DNA of 64,000 nt from assembly GCF_004210375.1 (NCBI RefSeq), contig NC_134834.1, positions 9,608,922 to 9,672,921 of the forward strand, given 5' to 3'. Source of the DNA: Tachypleus tridentatus. Its lineage: Eukaryota; Arthropoda; Merostomata; Xiphosura; Limulidae. The stretch's first letter is position 1, and every line of letters begins with the position of its first letter. The notes beneath the pieces are model-generated. The model worked only from the letters and a program-made list of their open reading frames with translations. It was not told the DNA's origin and made no database searches. Shown here piece by piece: positions 22,761-37,700 of the stretch. The translations under genes were made by a program, and so were the position numbers.

Positions 22761-25700
22761 GTAAGTATATTAGCATTTCTTTTCACTATATGTTATCTTA
22801 CAACTACGGGATAAATTATTGTATAAGATAAATCTTTTTTTAAATTGAAGTGAATGTTGGTTTTGGAGACTTTAAAAATCTCTATTATTATACCATAGTT
22901 AAATATCACAATGTCCTATCATGTTAAATAAGATGAAGGTATATTATTCCTCACAGTAGGTATGAATATCTCTTTGTGTTTCCTTCGCCATTTTGATATA
23001 AATACAATAAAACAGTCCCATAATTATATTAACAACTGTTTCTGTAACTTCCTTCTATTAAATAGCTGCTTAGAAATACGAAAAAAAAAAAAAACGTTCA
23101 TTTTATCTTCAGGAAAAATCAGTTGTTTGAAACAGATTGAATAAGAGATAAAATTTAAGATAAATAATAATTTTGTCGCAAACAAGCACAACTAATTATT
23201 ACGTAAGAACTTACTAACCACGTCAAATACGTTATAACAATTTACCCGCTATATCAAATGGTATTCTTTCAAAATGTATTAGACAAATTAATTGGTATTT
23301 TTCCGAATTTACCTAACATATTACGAAAGATATAAAACTTTGAACACAAGCAAAACTTCGTGATATTTTATAATCTGTCAGTCAAATAAATTATCATATT
23401 TTTCATGAGCATATCGATCATATTAAGTATTATTCTTTTAGCCACTTCTAACTATATTTCTGTTCCTGATTGGTTTCATCTTAACCAAGTGTTTGTAAGT
23501 TCCTTGGAGTAAGTTCATATATCTATCTTTGTCATGTCACTATAAAGTTCATAACTGATTTTTAAAATGTGATCAAATATAGATTTCCTCACGATTAATT
23601 TTATAATGGATTCTAGTACTTATTTCAAGTTGTCACAGTTTGTATAACTAATTCGTTAGGAGGACAGCTACTTCAAGTGTTACTGATTACTTAGTCAATT
23701 AACTTATTTATCCATATCTTATGAACAGAGTACTTCGATAAATCCAAAGTTATGTATGTGTGTGTGAGATCTTTTGTTCCAAAGAGTTGTGACATTCTGA
23801 AGATTTGTTGTTACGCTGTAGAGATATAATGATATATTTTATTCAATCAGTAACATACACAAAATGATTTGATAAAGACATGTTAACTATGGCTTAGAAT
23901 ATCAAAATACAGTCTAATTAATCTGTGAACAGCAGCGCGAAATTATCTGTGAACAGCAGCGCGAAATTAGGCTGTGAACAGCAGCGCGAAATTATCTGCG
24001 AACAGCAGCGCGAAATTAGGCTGTGAACAACAGCGCGAAATTTTACAACAAACTTTTAACCTGATTCTGTTTTGGTTTCCCTCAAGTTGAAGATTTTAAA
24101 CATGTTCTTATAGGAGGACACAGAGCCCTATTTTCTGGGCATTTTCTGTGTCGAAGCCTTGTTGAAGATTCTAGCGTTAGGATTTCTCTTACACAAAGGA
24201 TCATATCTCCGGAACGTTTGGAATATCATGGATTTTGTAGTTGTCGTCACAGGGTAAGTACCAATTTTTCTAACCCCTGGTTCCCCTGTAATTATTGTGT
24301 GGTATTTTAAGTTAAGATGAATTGTTCGTTATATGTGTGTAATTATGTTAATTACTCCAGAATTTCTACATTTTTGATTTAATAGGTTCGGGTAGCGAGT
24401 AAGACATAACACAAACATTCTGTTGACAGATTAACATAAAAATAACACTATTTCAAACATTCTGATATCAGATTAACCTAAAAATATCACAACTTTCAAA
24501 CATTCTGATGTCAGATTAACCTTAAAGTAACACTACTTTCAAACATCCTGATGTCAGATTAACCTAAAAGTAACACTACTTTCAAACATTCTGATGTCAG
24601 ATTAACGTAACTTATTCAAAGATCACATTATTGTTAATTGTTCCTTGTTTTATATTTTTTACACACTGTTTCATTCCATAGTTCTTGAGTCCAGTGTATA
24701 ATACCGTTCACGACTTATAGAGGGCTAAACGTTTTACCAAAACAGACAGACACTACAGATATCAGTACTTATATTACTATCAAACGTTAGTGTTTGAAGC
24801 AATGTATGTATTTCACTTACGATCGTATCTTACTCAAAGCTTCAAAGACATATATGGCGACCATGTTATCTTCCTGTAAAACCTGGTGGTGGTTTTTCCT
24901 TCTTTTTTACAGGTTTATCACGTCCTATGCGTCGGATATGTTAGAGGTAGACTTGAGAACACTCAGGGCTATAAGAGTTCTGCGGCCCCTGAAACTGGTT
25001 TCTGGAATCCCCAGTAAGTACAGAGGATCCAATTATTAATATCATGTGTCGTGTTTCTATAAGGTGTTTTACATGTACGTATTATGGAAACAATCGTATC
25101 ATGTTTATATACGATCCACTGCTGGCCAAAACCTTAAGGCCAATGAACATAAAGAAAAAATATGCATTTTGCGTTGTTAGACTCAACCACTTATTTGAGT
25201 AGAGCTTCGAAAGATGAAAATAAGAAAAGGGAAAATAAAAATAAAAAACGTTTTTAGCATTTAATAGGGAAAATGCGATCACTGTGAAATTAGCCTGAAT
25301 ACTAGATGGTCAAAAGTTTATACCATACCAAAAAGAAGTCCTAAACAGGGTAGGAAATGCCCAACAAGAGGTCTCAGTAGTGAGTTGCACGGCCGTTATT
25401 GTGAATAACTTCAAAAATTCCCTTTGGCATGGTCGATATAAGTGTTTTTAGAAGGCTGGCTGGAATGTTATTCCAAGTGGTGAAGATGGCTTCACGAAGA
25501 TCATGCACTGTTTGGAACTGACGTCCATTTCTATAGACTTCCCTTGCCATCCACCCCAAACATTTTCAATGGTGTTCAGTTCTGGCGAACACGCTGGATG
25601 GTCCTAAAGAAAGAATCACGTTATTCGCCATGAAAAAAGTCCTTTGTCCTGCAGGCATTGTGGATTGCAGCGTTGTCCTGCTGAAAGATCCAGTCATTTC

Positions 25701-28700
25701 CACACAAGCGAGGGCCTTCAGTCAGTAAGGGTGCTCTCTCCAACATGCCAATGTAGCCAGCTGCTGTGTGACGACCCTGTATAACCTGAAACTTCATTTT
25801 TCCATGGAAGGAGAAAGCACCCCAGATCATGATGGAACCTCCTCCACTATGTCGTGTAGAAAATGTCTCCGGTGAGATATCCTTATCGTGCCAGTTGGAA
25901 GCCATCTGGATCATCCAGGTTAAATATTTTCTCATCAGAAAACAAAACCTTCTTCCACTTTTCTATGTCCCATGTTTGGTGCTTCTCAGCAAAGTTTAAC
26001 CGAGCTGTTTCGTGGTGTGGAAGAAGGCGTGGCCTTTCAAGACGTTTACGGTTTTTAAAGCCTTTATTTCGTAGATGCCGTCTTATTGTTCTTGAGCTGC
26101 ATTCTGCGCGTGGTTTGACGATCGGATGGTGTCTTGCCGGACAACCCGTCGAATCCTCCTGCTCAACGCCGGCGAAATTTTCTCGGGCCGACTATTTGAA
26201 ATTCTCGTTTCGTATCCATCAGGTTTTTTAAGAAATTTGCAACAGCAGTTTTACTACGCCCAATCTCACCAGCGATGGCACGTTGAGAGAGACCTTGCTT
26301 TTGCAGCTTGACAATTCTGCCACGTTTAAACTCTGTCAACTTTGTCATGTTTTTACCCAATGAACACAGGAGATGTTAGTGGGAGATGTTGACAGCGCTT
26401 ATGCTTGAACGCAGATACCTAAATTTCGTATCGTGTTTACCAATTAACGCTTCGTTTCAGCATGGTCTTAAACTTTTGACCAGCTAGTATTTAGGCTAAT
26501 TTTATAGTGTTCACATTTCTCCTATTAAATACTAAAAAGGTTTTTTATTTTTATTTTTTCCTTTTCTTATTTTCATCTTTCAAAGCTCTACTCAAATAAG
26601 TTGTTGAGTCTAACAACGCAAAATGCTATTTCTTCTTTATATTCATTGGCCTTAAGATTTTGGTCAGCAGTGTATTTTACAGGTACTTATTACTGAAACA
26701 ATCGTGTCATGTTCGTTTAAGATGTTTTACATGTACTTATTTACAATGTAAACAACGTGTCATGTTTGTGTAAGATGTTTTACGTGAACTTATTTATAAT
26801 GTAAACAACGTGTGATGTCTGTGTATGATGTTTAACATGTACTTATTTATAATGTAAACAACGTGTCATGTTTGTGTAAGATGTTTTACATGTACTTATT
26901 TATAATGTAAACAACGTGTCATGTTTGTTGTTCTAAAAGTAACATCCGTATGATAGTTCCTTCCTGTATGGTATTAAAAATAAGATTCTTTTGATCTGTT
27001 TTGTTGTGTTAACAAGAGGGAATCCTCAGTAGCCACGGTTCTTCATTTCATTTGGACATGAGTAGAGAAATTAATCGATAAAACTTTTTTGCCTTTTTTA
27101 TTGGCTGTATTTTGGTACGCCGACATTACCAGCGTGGGGCAACTGTGTGTTCGGTTCGATGTTATTACTCGTAAGAATCTCTACAAGTCTACCCTCCCTG
27201 TCACACCAAGCATGCTCGCCCTTTCAGCCATGGGGGCGTTATAATGTTGCCAACTATTCGTTGATAAAAGAGTAGCCCAAGAGTTGGCGGTAGGTGGTGA
27301 TGACAAGCTGCCTTCCCTCTTGTCTTACGCTACTAAGTTAGGGACGGCTAGCGCAGATAGAGCCCTCAAGTAGCTTTGCGCGAAATTCGAAAACAAACCA
27401 AACAAGCCCACCCTCATCATTACAATACTTTCAAGACTTGGGCGTGGTCAAATACATTACTGGTAAGGGTACGGTCTCTTGAATCGACATTTATAACTAG
27501 ACCTCAAATCGTTGAGTAAGTGACTGAGCCAATGGGCTAAAAGTTTGTACTTGAAAAAAAACGAACAAACTCAAAGTCATTTTTTCTAACTGTTATGCCG
27601 CAGCTAAAATAATATTCCTATGGTCTGTTTTCTCTAAATGTTAAAAATTAGAATTATATGATCTAATCTTCACAGACATAAATATTTTAACATGTGAAAT
27701 ATCATGTCTTTAAGAAATAATTTGAGTTTTTACTCTAAAAGATCTCACGGCGATAAAGATACAAGATATCTTTATTTCTTGTTGAAATCACGACAGTTGT
27801 AAAGACATTTTATTGTAATCTATACAAAGACCAGTCAGATAAACTCTTCTTTTTTGTAAGTCCTGAAAATATGAGTGGACAACTTAATAAATAAATATAA
27901 AAAACCATAAGAGTGACAACCAAATACAAAGTGGATACACATCCAAATACAAAGTGAATACACAACCAAATACAAAGTGAATACACATCCAAATACAAAG
28001 TGAATACACATCCAAATACAAAGTGAATACACATCCAAATACAAAGTGAATACACAACCAAATACAAAGTGAATACACATTTCTAATGTTGCGGTATAGG
28101 TATATTCGATAGATGGCGCTGTCTCTAATCGCCCATACTAGCACGAATGGGATCTGTGACCTGTAACGACTATTGAGTGATTGAGGATGTTTTTCATGGT
28201 ATTATTCATTATGTAAATGTATTTCTGGGGTTCTGAATGTCTAGATGCAGGTCAGATTAATCACTGGTCAAGTGTTTGTTACGTTATTAGTTTAATAAAG
28301 GATAACGTTTATCCATGAAATATTTCTTTAAATCTCAACACTATATGGATGATAACCTGACCGTCTTCTACTGTTTATATTCCATTAAGAAGTCCTAACT
28401 CACCCAGAAATATTAATAGATATCAGTTGAGATACCAAGCATGAGGTCCCCCTCTCAACGTCACGGCGGTACGTCTGTGGACTCTCACCACTAAAAACCG
28501 GGTTTCGATACCAGTGGTGAGCAGAGCACAACTAGCCCATTGTGTAGGTTTGTGCTTAATTCTAAAGAAACAAACAAACTAAGCGTGATTTGTCCTGCTA
28601 CCCCGAATCTGTAATATCCTCTTCTGCTTGTTTGTTTGTTAGTAAAGTACAAAGCTACACAATGGCTACCGCGGGTATTGAAAACTGGTTTATGTCGTTA

Positions 28701-31700
28701 TTAGATTTAAGACTTGCCGTTGTACCACAAAAAAACATTAAAAATTTTACTTTTTAATAACTTTAATTGTATGTTTCTAAACTCGTGAACATTTAGAATT
28801 AAGTAAAATAAATTAAACAACGTCAGTAGGTGCTCCCCAGCGGCACTGTGCTAGAAACTGGGTTTAGATACACGTGGTGGGCAGATCACAGATCTTGTGT
28901 AGCTTCGTGTATAATAACAAAAGAATCAATCAGTAGTAATCATGGGTATTATTAATTATAGGAGATATAATTTCGTAATTAAAATAAGAGTTGTCAGATG
29001 TAATTATAACAGGAGTTATTATGGTGTAATTAAATGAAAGAAACATTAATACTGTGAAAACTACCATTAAGTTGTGCTTAACATTACATTAGTTCTTAAC
29101 AGCACGTAAGTTACTGATTACCACCTGATTCCAGTTTTGTTACCTTTTACAGGTCTTCAAGTAGTCTTAAAGTCCATAATTAAGGCTATGGCACCTCTCC
29201 TCCAAATAGGTCTTCTGGTGTTGTTCGCTATTGTCATTTTTGCAATTATAGGACTCGAGTTTTATAACGGTGTTCTCCACAAAACGTGTTACAGTCTGAG
29301 GAAGAACGGTAAGTGTAAATATCTTTGTCTGATAACGGTGTTCTCCACAAAACGTGTTACAGTCTGAGGAAGAGCGATGAGTGTAAATATCTTTGTCTGA
29401 TAACGGTGTTCTCCACAAAACGTGTTACAGTCTGAGGAAGAACGGTAAGTGTAGATATCTTTGTCTGATAACGGTGTTCTCCACAAAACGTGTTACAGTC
29501 TGAGGAAGAACGGTAAGTGTAGATATCTTTGTCTGATAACGGTGTTCTCCACAAAACGTGTTACAGTCTGAGGAAGAACGAAAAGTGTAGATATCTTTGT
29601 CTGATAACGGTGTTCTCCACAAAACGTGTTACAGTCTGAGGAAGAGCGGTAAGTGTAAATATCTTTGTCTGAAACCATGTTACACGAACAAAGACAGTGA
29701 ATGTGACTATTTTTCTCACCGTAAAATAGGTTTGATTATTCTCGCGCTTTATAGTGGCAAAAAGAACGAATTTAATTATATTTTCACTTCACAATAGGAG
29801 CATAGTGTACTTATTGTTTTTCTTACATAACAATGGAAAGTACAGTATAGTTGTTTATCATTTTCACTTAACAATGGAAAGTGCAGTGAAGTTGTTTATC
29901 ATTTTCACTCAACAATGGAAAGTACAGTAAAGTTGTTTATCATTTTCACTTAACAATGGAAAGTGCAGTGAAGTTGTTTATCATTTTCACTTAACAATGC
30001 AAAGTGCAGTAAAGTTGTTTATCATTTTCACTTAACAATGGAAAGTGCAGTAAAGTTGTTTATCATTTTCACTTAACAATGGAAAGAACAGTGAAGTTGT
30101 TTATCATTTTCAATCAACAATGGAAAGTACAGTGAAGTTGTTTATCATTTTCACTCAACAATGGAAAGTACAGTAAAGTTGTTTATCATATTCACTCAAA
30201 AATGGAAAGTGTAGTAAAGTTGTTTATCATTTTCACTTAACAATGGAAAGTGCAGTGAAGTTGTTTGTCATTTTCACTTAACAATGGAAAGTGCAGTAAA
30301 GTTGTTTATCATTTTCACTTAACAATGGAAAGTGCAGTAAAGTTGTTTATCATTTCACTTAACAATGGAAAGTGCAGTAAAGTTGTTTATCATTTTCACT
30401 TAACAATGGAAAGTACAGTGAAGTTGTTTATCATTTTCACTTAACAATGGAAAGTGCAGTAAAGTTGTTTATCATTTTCACTTAACAATGGAAAGTGCAG
30501 TAAAGTTGTTTATCATTTTCACTTAACAATGGAAAGTGCAGTAAAGTTGTTTATCATTTTCACTTAACAATGGAAAGTACAGTGAAGTTGTTTATCATTT
30601 TCACTTAACAATGGAAAGTACAGTGAAGTTGTTTATCATATTCACTCAAAAATGGAAAGTGCAGTGAAGTTGTTTATCATTTTCACTTAACAATGGAAAG
30701 TACAGTGAAGTTGTTTATCATTTTCACTTAACAATGGAAAGTGCAGTGAAGTTGTTTATCATTTTCACTTAACAATGGAAAGTGCAGTAAAGTTGTTTAT
30801 CATTTTCACTTAACAATGGAAAGTGCAGTAAAGTTGTTTATCATTTTCACTTAACAATGGAAAGTGCAGTGAAGTTGTTTATCATTTTCACTTAACAATG
30901 GAAAGTACAGTGAAGTTGTTTATCATTTTCACTTAACAATGGAAAGTGCAGTAAAGTTGTTTATCATTTTCACTTAACAATGGAAAGTGCAGTAAAGTTG
31001 TTTATAATTTTCACTTAACAATGGAAAGTGCAGTAAAGTTGTTTATCATTTTCACTTAACAATGGAAAGTGCAGTAAAGTTGTTTATCATTTTCACTTAA
31101 CAATTGAAAGTACAGTAAAGTTGTTTATCATTTTCACTCAACAATGGAAAGTGCAGTAAAGTTGTTTATAATTTTCACTCAACAATGGAAAGTGCAGTGA
31201 AGTTGTTTATCATTTTCACTCAACAATGGAAAGTGCAGTAAAGTTGTTTATCATTTTCATTTAACAATGGAAAGTACAGTAAAGTTGTTTATCATTTTCA
31301 CTCAACAATGGAAAGTGCAGTGAAGTTGTTTATCATTTTCACTCAACAATGGAAAGTACAGTAAAGTTGTTTATCATTTTCACTTAACAATGGAAAGTAC
31401 AGTAAAGTTGTTTATCATTTTCACTTAACAATGGAAAGTGCAGTAAAGTTGTTTATCATTTTCACTTAACAATGGAAAGTGCAGTAAAGTTGTTTATCAT
31501 TTTCACTTAACAATGGAAAGTGCAGTAAAGTTGTTTATCATTTTCACTTAACAATGGAAAGTGCAGTGAAGTTGTTTATCATTTTCACTTAACAATGGAA
31601 AGTACAGTAAAGTTGATTATCATTTTCACTTAACAATGGAAAGTGCAGTGAAGTTGTTTATCATTTTCACTTAACAATGGAAAGTGCAGTGAAGTTGTTT

Positions 31701-34700
31701 ATCATTTTCACTCAACAATGGAAAGTACAGTGAAGTTGTTTATCATTTTCACTTAACAATGGAAAGTGCAGTGAAGTTGTTTATCATTTTCACTTAACAA
31801 TGGAAAGTACAGTGAAGTTGTTTATCATTTTCACTTAACAATGGAAAATGCAGTAAAGTTGTTTATAATTTTCACTCAACAATGGAAAGTACAGTGAAGT
31901 TGTTTATAATTTTCACTTAACAATGGAAAGTACAGTAAAGTTGTTTATAATTTTCACTCAACAATGGAAAGTACAGTGAAGTTGTTTATCATTTTCACTT
32001 AACAATGGAAAGTGCAGTGAAGTTGTTTATCATTTTCACTCAACAATGGAAAGTACAGTAAAGTTGTTTATCATATTCACTCAACAATGGAAATTGCAGT
32101 GAAGTTGTTTATCATTTTCACTTAACAATGGAAAGTACAGTGAAGTTGTTTATAATTTTCACTTAACAATGGAAAGTGCAGTGAAGTTGTTTATCATTTT
32201 CACTTAACAATGGAAAGTGCAGTGAAGTTGTTTATAATTTTCACTTAACAATGGAAAGTGCAGTGAAGTTGTTTATCATTTTCACTCAACAATGGAAAGT
32301 ACAGTAAAGTTGTTTATCATTTTCATTTAACAATGGAAAGTACAGTAAAGTTGTTTATCATTTTCACTCAACAATGGAAAGTGCAGTGAAGTTGTTTATC
32401 ATTTTCACTTAACAATGGAAAGTACAGTGAAGTTGTTTATAATTTTCACTTAACAATGGAAAGTGCAGTGAAGTTGTTTATCATTTTCACTCAACAATGG
32501 AAAGTGCAGTAAAGTTGTTTATCATTTTCATTTAACAATGGAAAGTACAGTAAAGTTGTTTATCATATTCACTCAACAATGGAAAGTGCAGTGAAGTTGT
32601 TTATCATTTTCACTTAACAATGGAAAGTACAGTGAAGTTGTTTATAATTTTCACTTAACAATGGAAAGTGCAGTGAAGTTGTTTATCATTTTCATTTAAC
32701 AATGGAAAGTACAGTGAAGTTGTTTATAATTTTCACTTAACAATGGAAAGTGCAGTAAAGTTGTTTATCATTTTCACTTAACAATGGAAAGTGCAGTAAA
32801 GTTGTTTATCATTTTCACTTAACAATGGAAAGTACAGTAAAGTTGTTTATCATTTTCACTCAACAATGGAAAGTGCAGTAAAGTTGTTTATAATTTTCAC
32901 TCAACAATGGAAAGTGCAGTGAAGTTGTTTATCATTTTCACTCAACAATGGAAAGTGCAGTAAAGTTGTTTATCATTTTCATTTAACAATGGAAAGTACA
33001 GTAAAGTTGTTTATCATTTTCACTCAACAATGGAAAGTGCAGTGAAGTTGTTTATCATTTTCACTCAACAATGGAAAGTACAGTAAAGTTGTTTATCATT
33101 TTCACTTAACAATGGAAAGTGCAGTAAAGTTGTTTATCATTTTCACTTAACAATGGAAAGTGCAGTAAAGTTGTTTATCATTTTCACTTAACAATGGAAA
33201 GTGCAGTGAAGTTGTTTATCATTTTCACTTAACAATGGAAAGTACAGTGAAGTTGTTTATCATTTTCACTTAACAATGGAAAGTGCAGTAAAGTTGTTTA
33301 TCATTTTCACTTAACAATGGAAAGTACAGTGAAGTTGTTTATCATTTTCACTTAACAATGGAAAGTGCAGTAAAGTTGTTTATAATTTTCACTTAACAAT
33401 GGAAAGTGCAGTAAAGTTGTTTATCATTTTCACTTAACAATGGAAAGTGCAGTAAAGTTGTTTATCATTTTCACTTAATAATGGAAAGTACAGTAAAGTT
33501 GTTTATCATTTTCACTCAACAATGGAAAGTGCAGTAAAGTTGTTTATAATTTTCAATCAACAATGGAAAGTGCAGTGAAGTTGTTTATCATTTTCACTCA
33601 ACAATGGAAAGTGCAGTAAAGTTGTTTATCATTTTCATTTAACAATGGAAAGTACAGTAAAGTTGTTTATCATTTTCACTCAACAATGGAAAGTGCAGTG
33701 AAGTTGTTTATCATTTCACTCAACAATGGAAAGTACAGTAAAGTTGTTTATCATTTCACTTAACAATGGAAAGTACAGTAAAGTTGTTTATCATTTTCAC
33801 TTAACAATGGAAAGTGCAGTAAAGTTGTTTATCATTTTCACTTAACAATGGAAAGTGCAGTAAAGTTGTTTATCATTTTCACTTAACAATGGAAAGTGCA
33901 GTAAAGTTGTTTATCATTTCACTTAACAATGGAAAGTGCAGTAAAGTTGTTTATCATTTTCACTTGACAATGGAAAGTGCAGTGAAGTTGTTTATCATTT
34001 CACTTAACAATGGAAAGTACAGTAAAGTTGATTATCATTTCACTTAACAATGGAAAGTGCAGTGAAGTTGTTTATCATTTTCACTTAACAATGGAAAGTG
34101 CAGTGAAGTTGTTTATCATTTTCACTCAACAATGGAAAGTACAGTGAAGTTGTTTATCATTTTCACTTAACAATGGAAAGTGCAGTAAAGTTGTTTATCA
34201 TTTTCACTTAACAATGGAAAGTGCAGTGAAGTTGTTTATCATTTTCACTTAACAATGGAAAGTACAGTGAAATTGTTTATCATTTTCACTTAACAATGGA
34301 AAGTACAGTGAAGTTGTTTATCATTTTCACTTAACAATGGAAAGTGCAGTAAAGTTGTTTATAATTTTCACTCAACAATGGAAAGTACAGTGAAGTTGTT
34401 TATAATTTTCACTTAACAATGGAAAGTACAGTAAAGTTGTTTATAATTTTCACTCAACAATGTAAAGTACAGTGAAGTTGTTTATCATTTTCACTTAACA
34501 ATGGAAAGTGCAGTGAAGTTGTTTATCATTTTCACTCAACAATGGAAAGTACAGTAAAGTTGTTTATCATATTCACTCAACAATGGAAAGTGCAGTGAAG
34601 TTGTTTATCATTTTCACTTAACAATGGAAAGTACAGTGAAGTTGTTTATAATTTTCACTTAACAATGGAAAGTGCAGTGAAGTTGTTTATCATTTTCACT

Positions 34701-37700
34701 TAACAATGGAAAGTGCAGTGAAGTTGTTTATAATTTTCACTTAACAATGGAAAGTGCAGTGAAGTTGTTTATCATTTCACTCAACAATGGAAAGTGCAGT
34801 AAAGTTGTTTATCATTTTCATTTAACAATGGAAAGTACAGTAAAGTTGTTTATCATATTCACTCAACAATGGAAAGTGCAGTGAAGTTGTTTATCATTTT
34901 CACTTAACAATGGAAAGTACAGTGAAGTTGTTTATAATTTTCACTTAACAATGGAAAGTGCAGTGAAGTTGTTTATCATTTTCACTCAACAATGGAAAGT
35001 GCAGTAAAGTTGTTTATCATTTTCATTTAACAATGGAAAGTACAGTAAAGTTGTTTATCATATTCGCTCAACAATGGAAAGTGCAGTGAAGTTGTTTATC
35101 ATTTTCACTTAACAATGGAAAGTACAGTGAAGTTGTTTATAATTTTCACTTAACAATGGAAAGTGCAGTGAAGTTGTTTATCATTTTCATTTAACAATGG
35201 AAAGTGCAGTGAAGTTGTTTATAATTTTCACTTAACAATGGAAAGTGCAGTGAAGTTGTTTATCATTTTCACTTAACAATGGAAAGTGCAGTGAAGTTGT
35301 TTATCATTTTCACTTAACAATGGAAAGAACAGTGAAGTTGTTTATCATTTTCATTTAACAATGGAAAGTACAGTAAAGTTGTTTATCATATTCACTCAAC
35401 AATGGAAAGTGCAGTGAAGTTGTTTATCATTTTCACTTAACAATGGAAAGTACAGTGAAGTTGTTTATAATTTTCACTTAACAATGGAAAGTGCAGTGAA
35501 GTTGTTTATCATTTTCACTCAACAATGGAAAGTGCAGTAAAGTTGTTTATCATTTTCATTTAACAATGGAAAGTACAGTAAAGTTGTTTATCATATTCGC
35601 TCAACAATGGAAAGTGCAGTGAAGTTGTTTATCATTTTCACTTAACAATGGAAAGTACAGTGAAGTTGTTTATAATTTTCACTTAACAATGGAAAGTGCA
35701 GTGAAGTTGTTTATCATTTTCATTTAACAATGGAAAGTACAGTGAAGTTGTTTATAATTTTCACTTAACAATGGAAAGTGCAGTGAAGTTGTTTATAATT
35801 TTCACTTAACAATGGAAAGTGCAGTGAAGTTGTTTATCATTTTCACTTAACAATGGAAAGTGCAGTGAAGTTGTTTATCATTTTCACTTAACAATGGAAA
35901 GTACAGTGAAGTTGTTTATCATTTTCAATCAACAATGGAAAGTACAGTGAAGTTGTTTATCATTTTCACTCAACAATGGAAAGTACAGTAAAGTTGTTTA
36001 TCATATTCACTCAACAATGGAAAGTCAGTGAAGTTGTTTATCATTTTCACTTAACAATGGAAAGTGCAGTGAAGTTGTTTATCATTTTCACTCAACAATG
36101 GAAAGTACAGTAAAGTTGTTTATCATTTTCACTTAACAATGGAAAGTGCAGTGAAGTTGTTTATCATTTTCACTTAACAATGGAAAGTACAGTGAAGTTG
36201 TTTAACATTTTCACTTAACAATGGAAAGTGCAGTGAAGTTGTTTATCATTTTCACTTAACAATGGAAAGTGCAGTAAAGTTGTTTATTGTGCTTACTTAA
36301 GAAATCGCAGATCAAGTTTATTTACGAGTATCTATAAAGGGGTGCGAACCGAGAGATCTCGGATCCACAATCCGACATGTTAACCAGTAATACTATATAC
36401 TGTTTCATCGCGTGACGTATCAAATATCATTTCATTTAAGTTTCAAATGTCACCTAACGCCTTCTTCTCGATTGCCCATTTATTGTGAACGTTTGTCTAT
36501 TTACGTAGCTAAATCGATTTCTACTTAAGATAAAGTTACAAATGACGTGGATCAAACCATGTGGGTGGAGAGCAAAAGGAAAAAAAACATCTCGTTCGTT
36601 CTTACTAAAATAATTATCATACAGTCTGCAAAATTTATATGTTTGTGTTAACGTGTTAAAGAAAATATATTGAATATCTTTGAACATAAAGAGATACAGT
36701 TTGTATGTGTTAAGTCATCCAAAGGTGTGTGTTAAGTCATCCAAAGGTGTGTGTTAAGTCATCCAAAGGTATGTGTTAAGTCATCCAAAGGTATGTGTTA
36801 GGTCATCCAAAGGTATGTGTTAAGTCATCCAAAGGTATGTGTTAAGTCATCCAAAGGTGTGTGTTAAGTCATCCAAAGGTATGTGTTAAGTCATCCAAAG
36901 GTGTGTGTTAAGTCATCCAAAGGTGTGTGTTAAGTCATCCAAAGGTATGTGTTAAGTCATCGGAAATACTTTTCAAATCGTCACTGACGAGGATTTTTAA
37001 AAAGCGTCATCGTATCGTGCGACATCTACCAATTTGAAAAGCGTAAAACGAAGTCAGTGTCTCACACGACTTTATTTGCCGTTAAATACAGTCGGTAAGT
37101 GATGCATAACGTCACGTAGTGTTTTCACCCAATGAGTGACACTGCGTGGTAGGAGTGTGGGTGGCCAAGTTGTCGTGCCTAAAATTAAATATCTTGGTAC
37201 GTGGTTCTCGTCCCGCTCTACACTGTGTTGTAACAGTGATGATTAAGTGCTTTTATTATATCACAGTAGCTCGAGACTGTGCAGCGGATGCTGTTAACTG
37301 GCTGTCTCACCTGTACAAAATTACTGGGCAGCTAGAGCAGAGAGTACTTGTGTAACTATGGCTGGCTAGAGCAGAGAGTACTTGTGTAACTATGGCTGGC
37401 TAGAACAGAGAGTACTTGTGTAACTATGGCTAGCTAGAACAGAGAGTACTTGTGTAACTATGGCTGGCTAGAACAGAGAGTACTTGTGTAACTATGGCTG
37501 GCTAGAGCAGAGAATACTTGTGTAACTATGGCTGGCTAGAGCAGAGAGTACTTGTGTAACTATGGCTGGCTAGAACAGAGAGTACTTGTGTAACTATGGC
37601 TGGCTAGAGCAGAGAGTACTTGTGTAACTATGGCTAGCTAGAACAGAGAGTACTTGTGTAACTATAGCTGGCTAGAGCAGAGAATACTTGTGTAACTATG

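Larger units (their letters stand above)
25014..29152. other. Intron 4 of CaV2
   Basis: 4139 bp with donor GTAAGTA and acceptor CCTTTTACAG. It contains a Tc1-like transposon (25117-26672) inside a small minisatellite, a SINE A copy, a 23-bp array and three SINE B pieces. The remaining sequence (27409-27918, 28083-28477, 28921-29152) holds nothing I recognise. Confidence 0.9.

Noticed and set aside
25863-26311. Plus-strand frames of 122 and 61 codons
   Set aside because: Antisense shadows of the Tc1-like transposase, whose motifs read on the minus strand.
27810-28144. Three overlapping minus-strand frames rich in Cys, Ile and Phe
   Set aside because: All run through the 23-bp array; mutual overlap in different frames shows that they are artefacts.
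29167-29678. Series of minus-strand frames of 61-83 codons
   Set aside because: They are the complement of the 68-bp duplicated exon end, repeated in step with the array.
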